Positions 44,532 through 52,470 of a stretch of DNA of 64,000 nucleotides are shown here, piece after piece; position 1 is the stretch's first letter, and each line of letters starts with the position of its first letter. Position numbers and translations under genes: made by a program. Origin of the DNA: Methylorubrum salsuginis (GTDB lineage Bacteria; Pseudomonadota; Alphaproteobacteria; Rhizobiales; Beijerinckiaceae); the NCBI RefSeq assembly GCF_900114375.1, contig NZ_FOSV01000020.1:22520-86519 (forward strand), in the 5' to 3' direction. Below the pieces are notes generated by a model. The model did not search any database. It was given only the letters and a program-made list of their open reading frames with translations, and was not told the origin of the DNA.

Positions 44532-45557
44532 TTACGCGGCCGAGCGGCGGCCTTCCTCCACGCCGTCGAGGGCGCCATGCGCCTCGGCCAGGATCGCGTA
44601 GGAGCGCAGCCGCGCCGCGTGGTCGTGGATCGCGCTGGCCACGATGATCTCGTCGGCCCCTGTCTCGGCGGTCAGCCGCTCGAGCCCGGCCCGGATCGTC
44701 CCGGCTGTGCCGACCAGGGAACGGGCCAGCATCCGCGACGCCTGACGCTTCTCCGGCCCCGACCAATAGGTCTCGATGTCATCGATCGGCGCGGGCAGCA
44801 GGCCGCGGGTGCCGCGCAGGAGGTTGGTGAAGGCCTGCTGCGGCGTCGTGAACAGGCGGCGCGCTTCCGCCTCGCTGTCCGCCGCGATCCCGTTGATCGC
44901 CACCATGGCGTAGGGCTTTTCGAGCTGTGCCGAGGGGCGGAAGCGGGCGCGGTAGGTCTCCAGCGCGGGAAGCAGCGCGTCGGGCGCGAAATGGGAGGCG
45001 AAGGCGTAAGGCAGCCCCAGCATCCCGGCGAGTTCGGCTCCGAACAGGCTCGATCCCAGAATCCACAACGGCACCCGGGTGCCCGCGCCGGGCACCGCCC
45101 GGACCGCCTGGCCCGGCTGCGGATCGTCGAGGAAGGCCTGCACCTCCAGCACGTCCTGCGGAAAAATATCGGCGGCCCCATAGTCGCGGCGGAGCGCCCG
45201 CAGCGTCGCCCCGTCGGTGCCGGGGGCGCGGCCCAGGCCGAGATCGATCCGGTCGGGGAAGAGGGTGGCCAGCGTGCCGAACTGCTCGGCCACTGTCAGC
45301 GGCGCGTGATTGGGCAGCATGATGCCGCCCGCGCCGACACGGATGGCTCGCGTGCCCGCCGCCACGTGGCCGATCACCAGGGCGGTCGCCGCGCTGGCGA
45401 TGCCGGTCATGTTGTGGTGCTCGGCGAGCCAGAACCGACGATAGCCGAGGTCTTCGGCGTGCCGTGCCAGGGCCCGGCTGCGGTCGAGGGCGTCGCGGGC
45501 GGTGCCGCCCTCGGGGATCGGCGCGAGGTCGAGGACGGAGAGGGGCGGGAGGGACAT
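44532..45557 (-). CDS. LLM-class flavin-dependent oxidoreductase
   Basis: A 341-residue luciferase-like monooxygenase of the group-1 (MsnO8) type. It has PPLSVLDLAPIPEGGTARDALDRS at the N-terminus, FWLAEHHNMTGIASAATALVIGHVAAGT, VGAGGIMLPNHAPLTVAEQFGTLATLFPDRIDLGLGRAPGTD and ETGADEIIVASAIHDHAARL. It uses reduced FMN and O2 on an unknown organic substrate, and needs a separate flavin reductase that is not encoded nearby. The ATG at 45557 is preferred over a TTG two codons upstream. Confidence 0.87.
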   Translation of the reverse strand: MSLPPLSVLDLAPIPEGGTARDALDRSRALARHAEDLGYRRFWLAEHHNMTGIASAATALVIGHVAAGTRAIRVGAGGIMLPNHAPLTVAEQFGTLATLFPDRIDLGLGRAPGTDGATLRALRRDYGAADIFPQDVLEVQAFLDDPQPGQAVRAVPGAGTRVPLWILGSSLFGAELAGMLGLPYAFASHFAPDALLPALETYRARFRPSAQLEKPYAMVAINGIAADSEAEARRLFTTPQQAFTNLLRGTRGLLPAPIDDIETYWSGPEKRQASRMLARSLVGTAGTIRAGLERLTAETGADEIIVASAIHDHAARLRSYAILAEAHGALDGVEEGRRSAA

Positions 45558-45743
45558 GAACAAAACTTTCCGAACGCTTTCACCCCGCTGCCGTACGCAA
45601 CGGTTCTTTCCCCCTCCCGGGATGCGAGATCGTGAGCCGCGACAGAATCCGCAAGACGGGGGCTTGCGCGATGCCCCGAACCCGTCCTAGCTTTTGGTCA
45701 TCGGCGCTTCGCGGCGCCGTCTCAGCGAGTAAGGAGGTTGGCC

Positions 45744-45830
45744 ATGAGACATCAGGGCAATATCGTCTCCACTGCGCGCACCGCCGACGCGGATCAGGAC
45801 AAGCCACCCAACCACAACCGGCAGGGATAG
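45744..45830 (+). CDS. Predicted 28-residue small protein with a strong ribosome-binding site
   Basis: A 28-codon frame with a perfect AAGGAGG (45731-45737) 6 bp before its ATG. It ends in TAG, ~100 bp before a strong intrinsic terminator. The product is hydrophilic, rich in Asn, Gln, Asp and Pro towards the end, without a membrane segment. Such a strong translation signal on an isolated short frame suggests a real small protein or leader peptide. No homologue is known to me. Confidence 0.5.
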   Translation: MRHQGNIVSTARTADADQDKPPNHNRQG

Positions 45831-45927
45831 TGGCCGCCCCAGGCGCCGCGGCCGGTCGAGTTCCCCCGCCCATCCGAGGGTGAGGCCGTAGCTCCCGGCG
45901 CGCGAGAGGCAGCGTGGTCCTTGCAAG

Positions 45928-45961
45928 AAAAAGCCCGCCGGCGTGAGCCGGCGGGCTTTTT
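45928..45961 (+). terminator. Strong intrinsic terminator, bidirectional in form
   Basis: AAAAAGCCCGCCGGC (45928-45942) and GCCGGCGGGCTTTTT (45947-45961) form a perfect 15-bp stem with a GTGA loop and a T5 end. It ends the transcript of the 28-codon gene on the + strand; the A-run makes it usable from the other strand as well. Confidence 0.85.
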
Positions 45962-46054
45962 CAATTCCGGCGGTCCGTTTCCACCGTATTCAAGATGCGC
46001 GGCGCGGGCCTTGCAAAGAGGCGTTCCGAATTCGCCTCGGAGCCCCGCGCCCGG

Positions 46055-46279
46055 ATGACGATCTTTCATTTCGAGTTGTGCCGGAACGGGGAGCGGATCG
46101 GCCCGACCGAAACGCGCGACTGCCCGGATTGCGGCATGGCCTTCCGCGCCGCCCGCGACATGATCCGTTCCTTACGTGAGGAGGATTGCCTGCCGAACGG
46201 GGCGCGGGAGCATACCTTGCGGGTCTCCTACGTCGATCACAGCCTGCTGTTCGATCTGCCGTTCGATCTTCGGATTTGA
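46055..46279 (+). CDS. Small hypothetical protein with CPDCG motif
   Basis: A 74-residue soluble protein: MTIFHFELCRNGERIGPTET, then CPDCGMAFRAARDMIRSLR and LRVSYVDHSLLFDLPFDLRI. The layout (short strand pair, helix with Arg/Ala, C-terminal strand) is like small DUF6894-type proteins common in Methylobacterium, but the match is not certain. The ATG at 46055 is favoured; a frame from 45995 would add 20 residues. It is convergent with rimM, 116 bp apart. Confidence 0.5.
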   Translation: MTIFHFELCRNGERIGPTETRDCPDCGMAFRAARDMIRSLREEDCLPNGAREHTLRVSYVDHSLLFDLPFDLRI

Positions 46280-46395
46280 AGGCGCAGCCGATCCGGCTCC
46301 TCTCCTTGGACGAGCGCGCGATCTCGGATCCGAGCCGATACTCCGGAGCAACGGCCCGAACGGTGGGAGCGGGCTTTCGACAGAAAGGCGATGCC

Positions 46396-47064
46396 TCAAC
46401 CCGGATCGTCGGCGGGCTTCGGCCCCGGTGGGGCGAACAGGTCTTCGGGGGCATCGGCGACGACGCGACCGCCGGGGATGTCGAGGGTCGGGACGAAGGC
46501 TTTGGTGAAGGGCAGGAGCGCCGTCGGCCCGCCGGCCGCCGGGCGAATCTCCAGGAGATCGCCGCCACCGTAATTCGGCACGGCGACGATGGTGCCGATC
46601 GCGGTGCCGCCCGCATCCTCCACGGTGAGCCCGATCAGGTCGGCGAGAAAGAACTCGTCCTCCTCCGCCGCCTGCCCGAGACGCGCGCGGGACACCGCGA
46701 GAGTGAGACGGTTCAACGCCTCGACGGCATTGCGGTCGGTCACGCCCTTGACCCGCACGATCAGCAGGTCGGGCGAGCCGCCCGGCGCTTGGCGGGCGTC
46801 TTCCAGTTCGACCGTCCGGCCATCGGGCAGGCGCAAGGGGCCGTAGCCCGCGATGGCCGTGGGCTCACCGGTATAGGATTTGAGGCGCACCTCGCCGTGC
46901 AGGCCGTGCGGACGGCCGAATTCGCCGAGCAGGACGAGGTCGGGATCGGGGGAGGCGGGCGGCGTCGGCTTGGCGGCGGGCTTGCGCGCCGAAGTGACGG
47001 CCTTGGCACCCAACGGCTCGGGCCGTGCGGGCCCGCGGGAGGAGGAGCCGGGACGGCGGGCCAT
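46396..47064 (-). CDS. rimM: Ribosome maturation factor RimM
   Basis: A 222-residue 16S-processing factor that helps assemble the 30S head. The RimM N-domain is at ~40-125 (VLLGEFGRPHGLHGEVRLKSYT) and the PRC barrel at ~130-205 (EDEFFLADLIGLTVEDAGGTAIGTIVAVPNYGGGDLLEI). The N-terminal ~38 residues are a basic Pro/Ala-rich extension absent from shorter homologues. The ATG at 47064 is chosen; a more upstream start (47109) would run into the hairpin spacer after rpsP. It is the last gene of the ffh-rpsP operon. Confidence 0.9.
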   Translation of the reverse strand: MARRPGSSSRGPARPEPLGAKAVTSARKPAAKPTPPASPDPDLVLLGEFGRPHGLHGEVRLKSYTGEPTAIAGYGPLRLPDGRTVELEDARQAPGGSPDLLIVRVKGVTDRNAVEALNRLTLAVSRARLGQAAEEDEFFLADLIGLTVEDAGGTAIGTIVAVPNYGGGDLLEIRPAAGGPTALLPFTKAFVPTLDIPGGRVVADAPEDLFAPPGPKPADDPG

Positions 47065-47145
47065 GCGGGATGCCTCGACAAGAAGACCGCGAGAAAAACC
47101 CTCCCCCACCCAAGTCGGGCTTGCCCGATTTGGGCAAGGGCTGGC

Positions 47146-47169
47146 GGATCTCGGGCAAGCCCGAGATCC
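47146..47169. repeat. Palindrome in the rpsP-rimM spacer
   Basis: GGATCTCGGGC (47146-47156) and GCCCGAGATCC (47159-47169) are perfect inverted copies. A second one, CTTGCCCGATTTGGGCAAG, lies just beside it (47120-47138). Both sit in the 130-bp spacer between rpsP and rimM and could form a stem-loop that tunes rimM expression or attenuates read-through. Confidence 0.5.
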
Positions 47170-47194
47170 GTTGCGGGAGGGTTGGTGCTGTGCT

Positions 47195-47557
47195 TTAGGC
47201 CGCGGCGTCTTCGGCCGGGGCGGCGGCCTTCTCGGCGCGCTTAGCGGCGCGCTCCTTGGCCTTCTCGCCCGGCTCGGCCTTCTGCGGGTTGTTGCGGGCC
47301 GGGCGCTTGGCGAGGCCGGCGGCGTCGAGGAAGCGCAGGACGCGGTCGGTCGGCTGCGCGCCCTTGGCGAGCCAGGACTGGATCTTCTCGTTGTCGAGCA
47401 CGATGCGGGCCGGATCGTCCTTGGCCTTCATCGGGTCGTAGGCGCCGACCTTGTCGATGAAGCGGCCGTCGCGGGGGGCGCGGGCGTCGGCGACGACGAT
47501 GCGGTAGTAGGGGCGCTTCTTGGCGCCGCCGCGGGTGAGGCGGATCTTGAGGGACAT
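47195..47557 (-). CDS. rpsP: 30S ribosomal protein S16
   Basis: A 120-residue S16 with the N-terminal signature SLKIRLTRGGAKKRPYYRIVVADARAPRDGRFIDKVGAYDP and WLAKGAQPTDRVLRFLDAAGL. The C-terminal ~40 residues are a Lys/Ala-rich tail, normal for alphaproteobacteria. Its ATG overlaps the chorismate mutase stop (TGATG), so translation is coupled. Confidence 0.95.
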   Translation of the reverse strand: MSLKIRLTRGGAKKRPYYRIVVADARAPRDGRFIDKVGAYDPMKAKDDPARIVLDNEKIQSWLAKGAQPTDRVLRFLDAAGLAKRPARNNPQKAEPGEKAKERAAKRAEKAAAPAEDAAA

Positions 47558-47892
47558 CAGTCGTTCCTTTCGGTGTCTTTGTTCAGATCGGCGTTGAGCG
47601 CGATCGTCTGGTGGTGCCGGATGACTTCCTTGACCACGAAGGCGAGGAATTTCTCGGCGAAATCGGGGTCGAGCTTGGCCTCGACCGCGAGGTTTCTCAG
47701 GCGTTTGACCTGACGCGCCTCCCGGTCCGGATCGGAGGGAGGCAGGCCCTTGCGGGCCTTCAGCTCGCCGACCCGCTGCGTGCAGCGGAAGCGCTCGGCG
47801 AGCAGATGGATCAGCGCGGCATCGAAGTTGTCGATGCTGTCGCGCAGGCGCGCGAGTTCGGGGTCGACCCCCTGCCCGGACAGGATGCTCAT
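47557..47892 (-). CDS. Chorismate mutase, AroQ class
   Basis: A 111-residue monofunctional mutase converting chorismate to prephenate for Phe and Tyr synthesis. It has the AroQ helix-1 pattern (LARLRDSIDNFDAALIHLLAERF), the Lys-containing RVGELKARKGLP and the C-terminal EKFLAFVVKEVIRHH. It overlaps the ffh stop by 4 bp and the rpsP start by 1 bp. Placement between ffh and rpsP is a known arrangement in Rhizobiales and makes its expression follow the translation apparatus. Confidence 0.88.
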   Translation of the reverse strand: MSILSGQGVDPELARLRDSIDNFDAALIHLLAERFRCTQRVGELKARKGLPPSDPDREARQVKRLRNLAVEAKLDPDFAEKFLAFVVKEVIRHHQTIALNADLNKDTERND

Positions 47893-49451
47893 TTCTTCTT
47901 GCCCGGCAGGAAGCCGCCGAGACCCGGCAGCTTGGGACCGCCCAGGCCCGGTAGGCCCGGCATCTTGCCGCCCCCCATACCAGGGGGCATCGGCGGCAGC
48001 TTGCCGCCGAACTGCTTCTCGATCTGCGCGATCTGCTCCGGCGTCGGCTCGGGCATGCCCGGCGGCAGGCCCATACCCCCTGGCATCCCGCCCGGCATGC
48101 CGCCGCCCAGCCCGAACATGTTGCCGAGCGCTTGCCCGATGCCGCCGCGCTTGCCCGATCCCATCGCCTTCATCATGTCGGCCATGGTCCGGTGCATCTT
48201 GAGGAGCTTGTTGATCTCCTCGACCTTGACGCCGGCACCCGCCGCGATGCGCTTCTTGCGGGAATTCTTGAGAAGGTCGGGGTTCTTGCGCTCCTGCGGG
48301 GTCATCGACGAGATGATGGCGCGCTGGCGCTTGAACATCTTCTCGTCGAGATTGGCGCCCTCGACCTGCTTCTTGATCTGCCCCATGCCGGGCAGCATGC
48401 CCATCAGGCCGCCGATGCCGCCCATCTTCTCCATCTGGGCGAGCTGCATCGACAGGTCTTCGAGATCGAACTTGCCCTTCCGCATCTTCTCGGCGGTGCG
48501 CAGGGCCTGCTCGTGGTCGATGGTCTCCGCCGCCTTCTCGACCAGCGAGACGATGTCGCCCATGCCGAGGATGCGGTTGGCCACGCGCTGAGGGTGGAAC
48601 TCCTCCAGCGCGTCGACCTTCTCGCCGACGCCGACGAGCTTGATCGGCTTGCCGGTGACCGCGCGCATGGAGAGCGCCGCGCCGCCGCGGGAATCGCCGT
48701 CCATGCGGGTCAGCACGATGCCGGTGACGCCGAGCCGCGAGTCGAAGGCGCGGGCGGTGTTGACCGCGTCCTGGCCGGTGAGCGCGTCGGCCACCAGCAG
48801 GGTCTCATGGGGGTTGGTCGCCGCCTTCACCTCGGCGGCCTCGTTCATGAGGCCCTCGTCGACCGTGGTGCGGCCGGCGGTGTCGAGCATCACCACGTCG
48901 AAGCCGCCCAGACGCGCGGCTTCCATGGCGCGTCGGGCGATCTGCACCGCCGACTGGCCGGCGACGATCGGCAGGCTTTCGACCTCCACTTGCTTCGCCA
49001 GAACCGCGAGCTGCTCCATCGCCGCCGGGCGGCGGGTATCGAGCGAGGCCAGCAGAACCCGGCGCTTGTCGCGGCTCGCCAGCCGACGGGCGATCTTGGC
49101 GGTGGTGGTGGTCTTGCCCGAGCCCTGGAGGCCGACCATCAGGATGGCGACGGGGGCGGGCGCGTTGAGGTCGATGATGCCGGCATCGGTGCCGAGCATG
49201 GTGATGAGTTCGTCGTTGACGATCTTCACCACCATCTGGCCGGGCGTCACCGACTTGAGCACGACGGCGCCGACCGCCTTCTCGCGCACCTTGTCGGTGA
49301 AGTCGCGCACCACTTCGAGCGCCACGTCGGCTTCCAGCAGGGCGCGGCGCACCTCGCGCATCGCGGCGGTGACGTCGGCCTCCGTCAGCGCGCCGCGGCG
49401 CGTCAGCCCGGAGAGGATGCCGGAAAGGCGGTCGGAAAGGCCTTCGAACAT
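47889..49451 (-). CDS. ffh: Signal recognition particle protein Ffh
   Basis: A 520-residue SRP GTPase that targets membrane proteins with SRP RNA and FtsY. The N domain is at ~1-85, the G domain (GLQGSGKTTTTAKIA, DTAGRTTVDE, TRMDGDSRGGAAL) at ~95-295, and the Met-rich M domain (GGIGGLMGMLPGMGQIKK, PQERKNPDLL) at ~300-440. A long Gly/Met/Pro-rich C-terminal tail follows, longer than in E. coli. It is the first gene of a four-gene operon (ffh, chorismate mutase, rpsP, rimM) on the minus strand. Confidence 0.96.
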   Translation of the reverse strand: MFEGLSDRLSGILSGLTRRGALTEADVTAAMREVRRALLEADVALEVVRDFTDKVREKAVGAVVLKSVTPGQMVVKIVNDELITMLGTDAGIIDLNAPAPVAILMVGLQGSGKTTTTAKIARRLASRDKRRVLLASLDTRRPAAMEQLAVLAKQVEVESLPIVAGQSAVQIARRAMEAARLGGFDVVMLDTAGRTTVDEGLMNEAAEVKAATNPHETLLVADALTGQDAVNTARAFDSRLGVTGIVLTRMDGDSRGGAALSMRAVTGKPIKLVGVGEKVDALEEFHPQRVANRILGMGDIVSLVEKAAETIDHEQALRTAEKMRKGKFDLEDLSMQLAQMEKMGGIGGLMGMLPGMGQIKKQVEGANLDEKMFKRQRAIISSMTPQERKNPDLLKNSRKKRIAAGAGVKVEEINKLLKMHRTMADMMKAMGSGKRGGIGQALGNMFGLGGGMPGGMPGGMGLPPGMPEPTPEQIAQIEKQFGGKLPPMPPGMGGGKMPGLPGLGGPKLPGLGGFLPGKKK

Positions 49452-49470
49452 GCGTCGCGATCAGCCCGTG

Positions 49471-49692
49471 CTACTGGTGAAGGCCGGCATTGGCCACGCG
49501 GCGGGCGCGCAACGCGTCCTCGAACGCCGCGACCGCGCGGGCGAACTTGTCCCGGCACTCGGTGTTGCAGAAGCCGACCACGGCGCCGTTGTACAGCGTC
49601 AGCGCCTCGGGCACGATCGGCTTGCCCGACCAGGGGCAGAGATCGTTGACCGCATCTTCGATGCGGAGCGTCGGATCGGTGGCGGGCGCCAT
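49471..49692 (-). CDS. YHS/TRASH-like metal-binding small protein
   Basis: A 73-residue protein: LRIEDAVNDLCPWSGKPIVPEALTLYNGAVVGFCNTECRDKFARAVAAFEDAL. The CPxSGxP...GFCNxxCRDKF pattern is the YHS/TRASH zinc- or metal-binding treble clef; similar short proteins are often labelled glutathione S-transferase, which I consider wrong. The ATG at 49692 gives a normal length; the open frame continues to 49866 as a Pro-rich, less convincing N-terminus. It lies 19 bp upstream of ffh on the same strand and may share its promoter. Confidence 0.7.
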   Translation of the reverse strand: MAPATDPTLRIEDAVNDLCPWSGKPIVPEALTLYNGAVVGFCNTECRDKFARAVAAFEDALRARRVANAGLHQ

Positions 49693-49993
49693 GGCGGCCT
49701 CGGGGTTCGGCTTCGGCGTCTTCACGGCAACGACGAGTGCGCCCGAGGGCGCGGACGCGCTGTCGGGCGTTGACCTCCGGCCTCTCGGGCCGGGCGGCGG
49801 CTCTTCGTGACGATCGAACGTCGAAATGGAGTTCGGGCGGATAGGCGCGACGAACGACGAAGTCAATCCCGGCGTCCCGGCGAGGCCGCCCGATCATGGA
49901 CAACCTGTCATGTGCCGGACATCCTGCGGTGAGGCGAGCTTGTCCATTCTCCGGGCACTTCGGGGGAAGTGTCTCACGGGATGGAGATCATCC

Positions 49994-50515
49994 ATGCTGA
50001 ATCGCAGAATGATGGGTGCGGCCGCCCTCGGGCTGATCGGGATCGGCTCCGTGGCGCTCGCGGCGCAGGCCAACGAGCGGCCCGATCCGTTCGCCCGCGG
50101 CCATTGGCAAGGCCGCATGCACGGGCGCTGGAACGCGCTGTCGCCGGAGGATCGGGCGGCCTTCACCGATGCCCGCATCGCGGCCCTGCGCACCGGGCTG
50201 AAACTCACCCCCGATCAGGAGAAGCTGTGGCCGCCGGTCGAGGCGGCGATCCGCGACCTCGCCAAACAGCGCGACGCGCAGCGTACCGCCCGCCGCGAGC
50301 GCGGTCGCATGGTGGACGACGCCCCCGGGGCGCTGCGGGGCATGGCGGATGCCGCGACCGCCCGCGGTGAGGCCCTGCGCAAGCTGGCGGACGCCACGAC
50401 GCCGCTCTTCTCCACCCTGGACGAAGGGCAGAAGCGCCGCGCCATGGTGCTCGCCCGGCCCTTGCGTCACGGCGGGGAGGGCCGCGGCTGGCATCATCGC
50501 CACGGCCGCGACTGA
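49994..50515 (+). CDS. Periplasmic LTXXQ (Spy/CpxP-like) protein
   Basis: A 173-residue exported protein. The signal peptide is 1-~26 (MLNRRMMGAAALGLIGIGSVALAAQA). The mature part is helical, with LKLTPDQEKLWPPVEAAIRDLAKQRDAQR (LTxxQ motif) and a second ARGEALRKLADATTPLFSTLDEGQKRR. It ends in a His/Arg-rich tail (HGGEGRGWHHRHGRD). The family includes the periplasmic chaperone Spy and the Cpx inhibitor CpxP. The His-rich end could bind metal. It is followed by the ABC exporter gene, 85 bp downstream. Confidence 0.78.
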   Translation: MLNRRMMGAAALGLIGIGSVALAAQANERPDPFARGHWQGRMHGRWNALSPEDRAAFTDARIAALRTGLKLTPDQEKLWPPVEAAIRDLAKQRDAQRTARRERGRMVDDAPGALRGMADAATARGEALRKLADATTPLFSTLDEGQKRRAMVLARPLRHGGEGRGWHHRHGRD

Positions 50516-50600
50516 ACCCCCCGCGCTTGATCCGCAGCCGTTACGGCGGCAAACCCCCGCGGGGAGCCCTCCGGCTTCCCGCGGAAAGATACGGAACGAT

Positions 50601-52406
50601 ATGGCGCGCCGGCCGCTCCTGAGGGGCGACACCCTTCCCCTGCTCGGCCGGCTCTGGCGCGAATGGCTCTCGCCCCATCGCGGCACGCTCGCCGTGGTGC
50701 TGGTGCTGATCGCGATCGTCGGCGCCGCGACCGGCCTCTACCCGGCGTTGATCAAGGCCGCCTTCGACGCCTTCGATCACAAGGATTCCTCCGCGCTCGC
50801 CTACGGCCCGCTCGTCGTCATCGCGGTCACCTCCGTGCGGGGCTTCGCCCTGTTCGGGCAGACGGTGCTGACCAACCGGGTCGTCACCCGCGTCGAGGCC
50901 GACATGCAGGCCGCCCTCTACGGCCACCTGATCGAGGCCGACCTAGCGCAGCTCGGCCGCGAGAGCCCGGCCGCCTTCACCCAGCGCTTCACCACCGACT
51001 TCGCCTTCATCAAGGAGGCGCTGACCCGCATCTCGACGGTGCTGCTGCGCGACCTCGCCATGCTGATCGCGCTGGTGATCGCGCTGGTCTGGATGGACCC
51101 GCTGCTGACGCTCGCCGCCGCCGTCACGGTGCCGTTCGTCGTCGGCCCGATCGGGAAGATCGGCAAGAAGCTGCGCCGGGTCTCGACCACGACCCAGGAG
51201 CAGATGGGCGCCACCGCGAGCCTCATCACCGAGAGCCTTCAGGGCGCCCGCGTCGCCAAGACCTACGCGCTGGAGGGCTACCTCAAGGGCCGCGCGACCC
51301 AGGCACTCGACGAGGTGCGCCGCCTCAAGATGAAGGCCGCCAACGCCCGCGGCCGGCTCGATCCGCTGCTCGAAGTCGGCGGCGGTTTCGCGGTGGCAGG
51401 CGTCCTGGTGCTGGTGGGCCAGCGGGTGATGTCGGGCGACCGGACGGTGGGCGACTTCACCGGCTACGTCGCCGCCCTACTGCTCGCGGCGCAGCCGGCC
51501 CGCGCGCTCGGCACCCTCAACGCGATCCTCCAAGAAGCGGCGGCCGCGCTGACCCGCTACTTCGCCCTGATGGACGAGGCGCCCACCATCCGCGAGAAGC
51601 CGGGCGCGCGGCCGCTCACCGTCACCGCGGGCGAGATCCGGTTCGAGGGGGTGCATTTCCGCTACCGCGCCGACGCGCCGGCGCTGGAGGGCATCGATCT
51701 CGTCGTGCCCGCGGGCTCGACCACCGCCCTCGTCGGGCGCTCCGGCTCCGGAAAATCCTCGCTCCTCAACCTCGTGCCGCGGCTGCACGACGTCACGCAA
51801 GGCCGCGTGCTGATCGACGGGCAGGACCTGCGCGACGTGACGCTCGCCTCGCTCCGCGCCAACGTCGCGGTGGTGTCGCAGGAGGTGGTGCTGTTCGACG
51901 ATACGATTGCCGCCAATATCGGCTTCGGCCGTCCCGGCGCCACGCCCGCCGAGATCGAGGCCGCCGCCCGCGCGGCCGCCGCCCACGGCTTCATCGAGCG
52001 GCTGGGCGAAGGTTACGACTTCCGCGTCGGCCCGAGCGGCGGGCGCCTGTCGGGGGGCGAGCGCCAGCGCATCTCCCTCGCCCGCGCCTTCCTCAAGGAC
52101 GCGCCGATCCTGCTCCTCGACGAGGCGACCTCGGCGCTCGATTCCGAATCCGAGCATCTCGTGCAGGCGGCCCTGGAGCGGCTGATGCGGGGCCGCACCA
52201 CCCTCGTCATCGCCCACCGCCTCTCGACCGTGCGCGAGGCCGGCCGCATCGCCGTGCTGGAAGCCGGCCGCGTGGTCGAACTCGGCCGCCACGAGGAACT
52301 GGTCGCGGCCGGCGGCACCTATGCGCGACTGCACAGGCTTCAGTTGTCGGACGATTCCGGCCCGGCACGGACCGACGCCGAGGCGCCGTCTCCCGCGCGG
52401 ACGTGA
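50601..52406 (+). CDS. ABC exporter, MsbA-like (permease-ATPase fusion)
   Basis: A 601-residue half-transporter. The six-helix domain is at ~25-325 (WLSPHRGTLAVVLVLIAIVGAATGLYPALIKAAFDAF) and the ATPase at ~350-590. Walker A is GRSGSGKSS, the signature LSGGERQR, Walker B ILLLDEATSALDSE and the switch His is in IAHRLSTV. All catalytic residues are present. The family exports lipid A precursors, lipids or peptides. The ATG at 50601 lies close after a weak GGAA element. The aldose epimerase gene follows 64 bp later on the same strand. Confidence 0.88.
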   Translation: MARRPLLRGDTLPLLGRLWREWLSPHRGTLAVVLVLIAIVGAATGLYPALIKAAFDAFDHKDSSALAYGPLVVIAVTSVRGFALFGQTVLTNRVVTRVEADMQAALYGHLIEADLAQLGRESPAAFTQRFTTDFAFIKEALTRISTVLLRDLAMLIALVIALVWMDPLLTLAAAVTVPFVVGPIGKIGKKLRRVSTTTQEQMGATASLITESLQGARVAKTYALEGYLKGRATQALDEVRRLKMKAANARGRLDPLLEVGGGFAVAGVLVLVGQRVMSGDRTVGDFTGYVAALLLAAQPARALGTLNAILQEAAAALTRYFALMDEAPTIREKPGARPLTVTAGEIRFEGVHFRYRADAPALEGIDLVVPAGSTTALVGRSGSGKSSLLNLVPRLHDVTQGRVLIDGQDLRDVTLASLRANVAVVSQEVVLFDDTIAANIGFGRPGATPAEIEAAARAAAAHGFIERLGEGYDFRVGPSGGRLSGGERQRISLARAFLKDAPILLLDEATSALDSESEHLVQAALERLMRGRTTLVIAHRLSTVREAGRIAVLEAGRVVELGRHEELVAAGGTYARLHRLQLSDDSGPARTDAEAPSPART

Positions 52407-52470
52407 TCGCCTCGGCGCCACCAAACCGCCCCTCGCGCGTAGACGATGCAGCCAGGAGGGAAGGCACCGC

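Noticed and set aside
48000..48120. Gly/Met/Pro repeats at the end of ffh as a tandem repeat locus
   Set aside because: This is the usual Met/Gly-rich tail of alphaproteobacterial Ffh, not an independent repeat.
49693..49866. Longer N-terminus for the YHS-like protein
   Set aside because: The added part is Pro/Ser-rich and lacks conservation-like features; the ATG at 49692 gives the family length.
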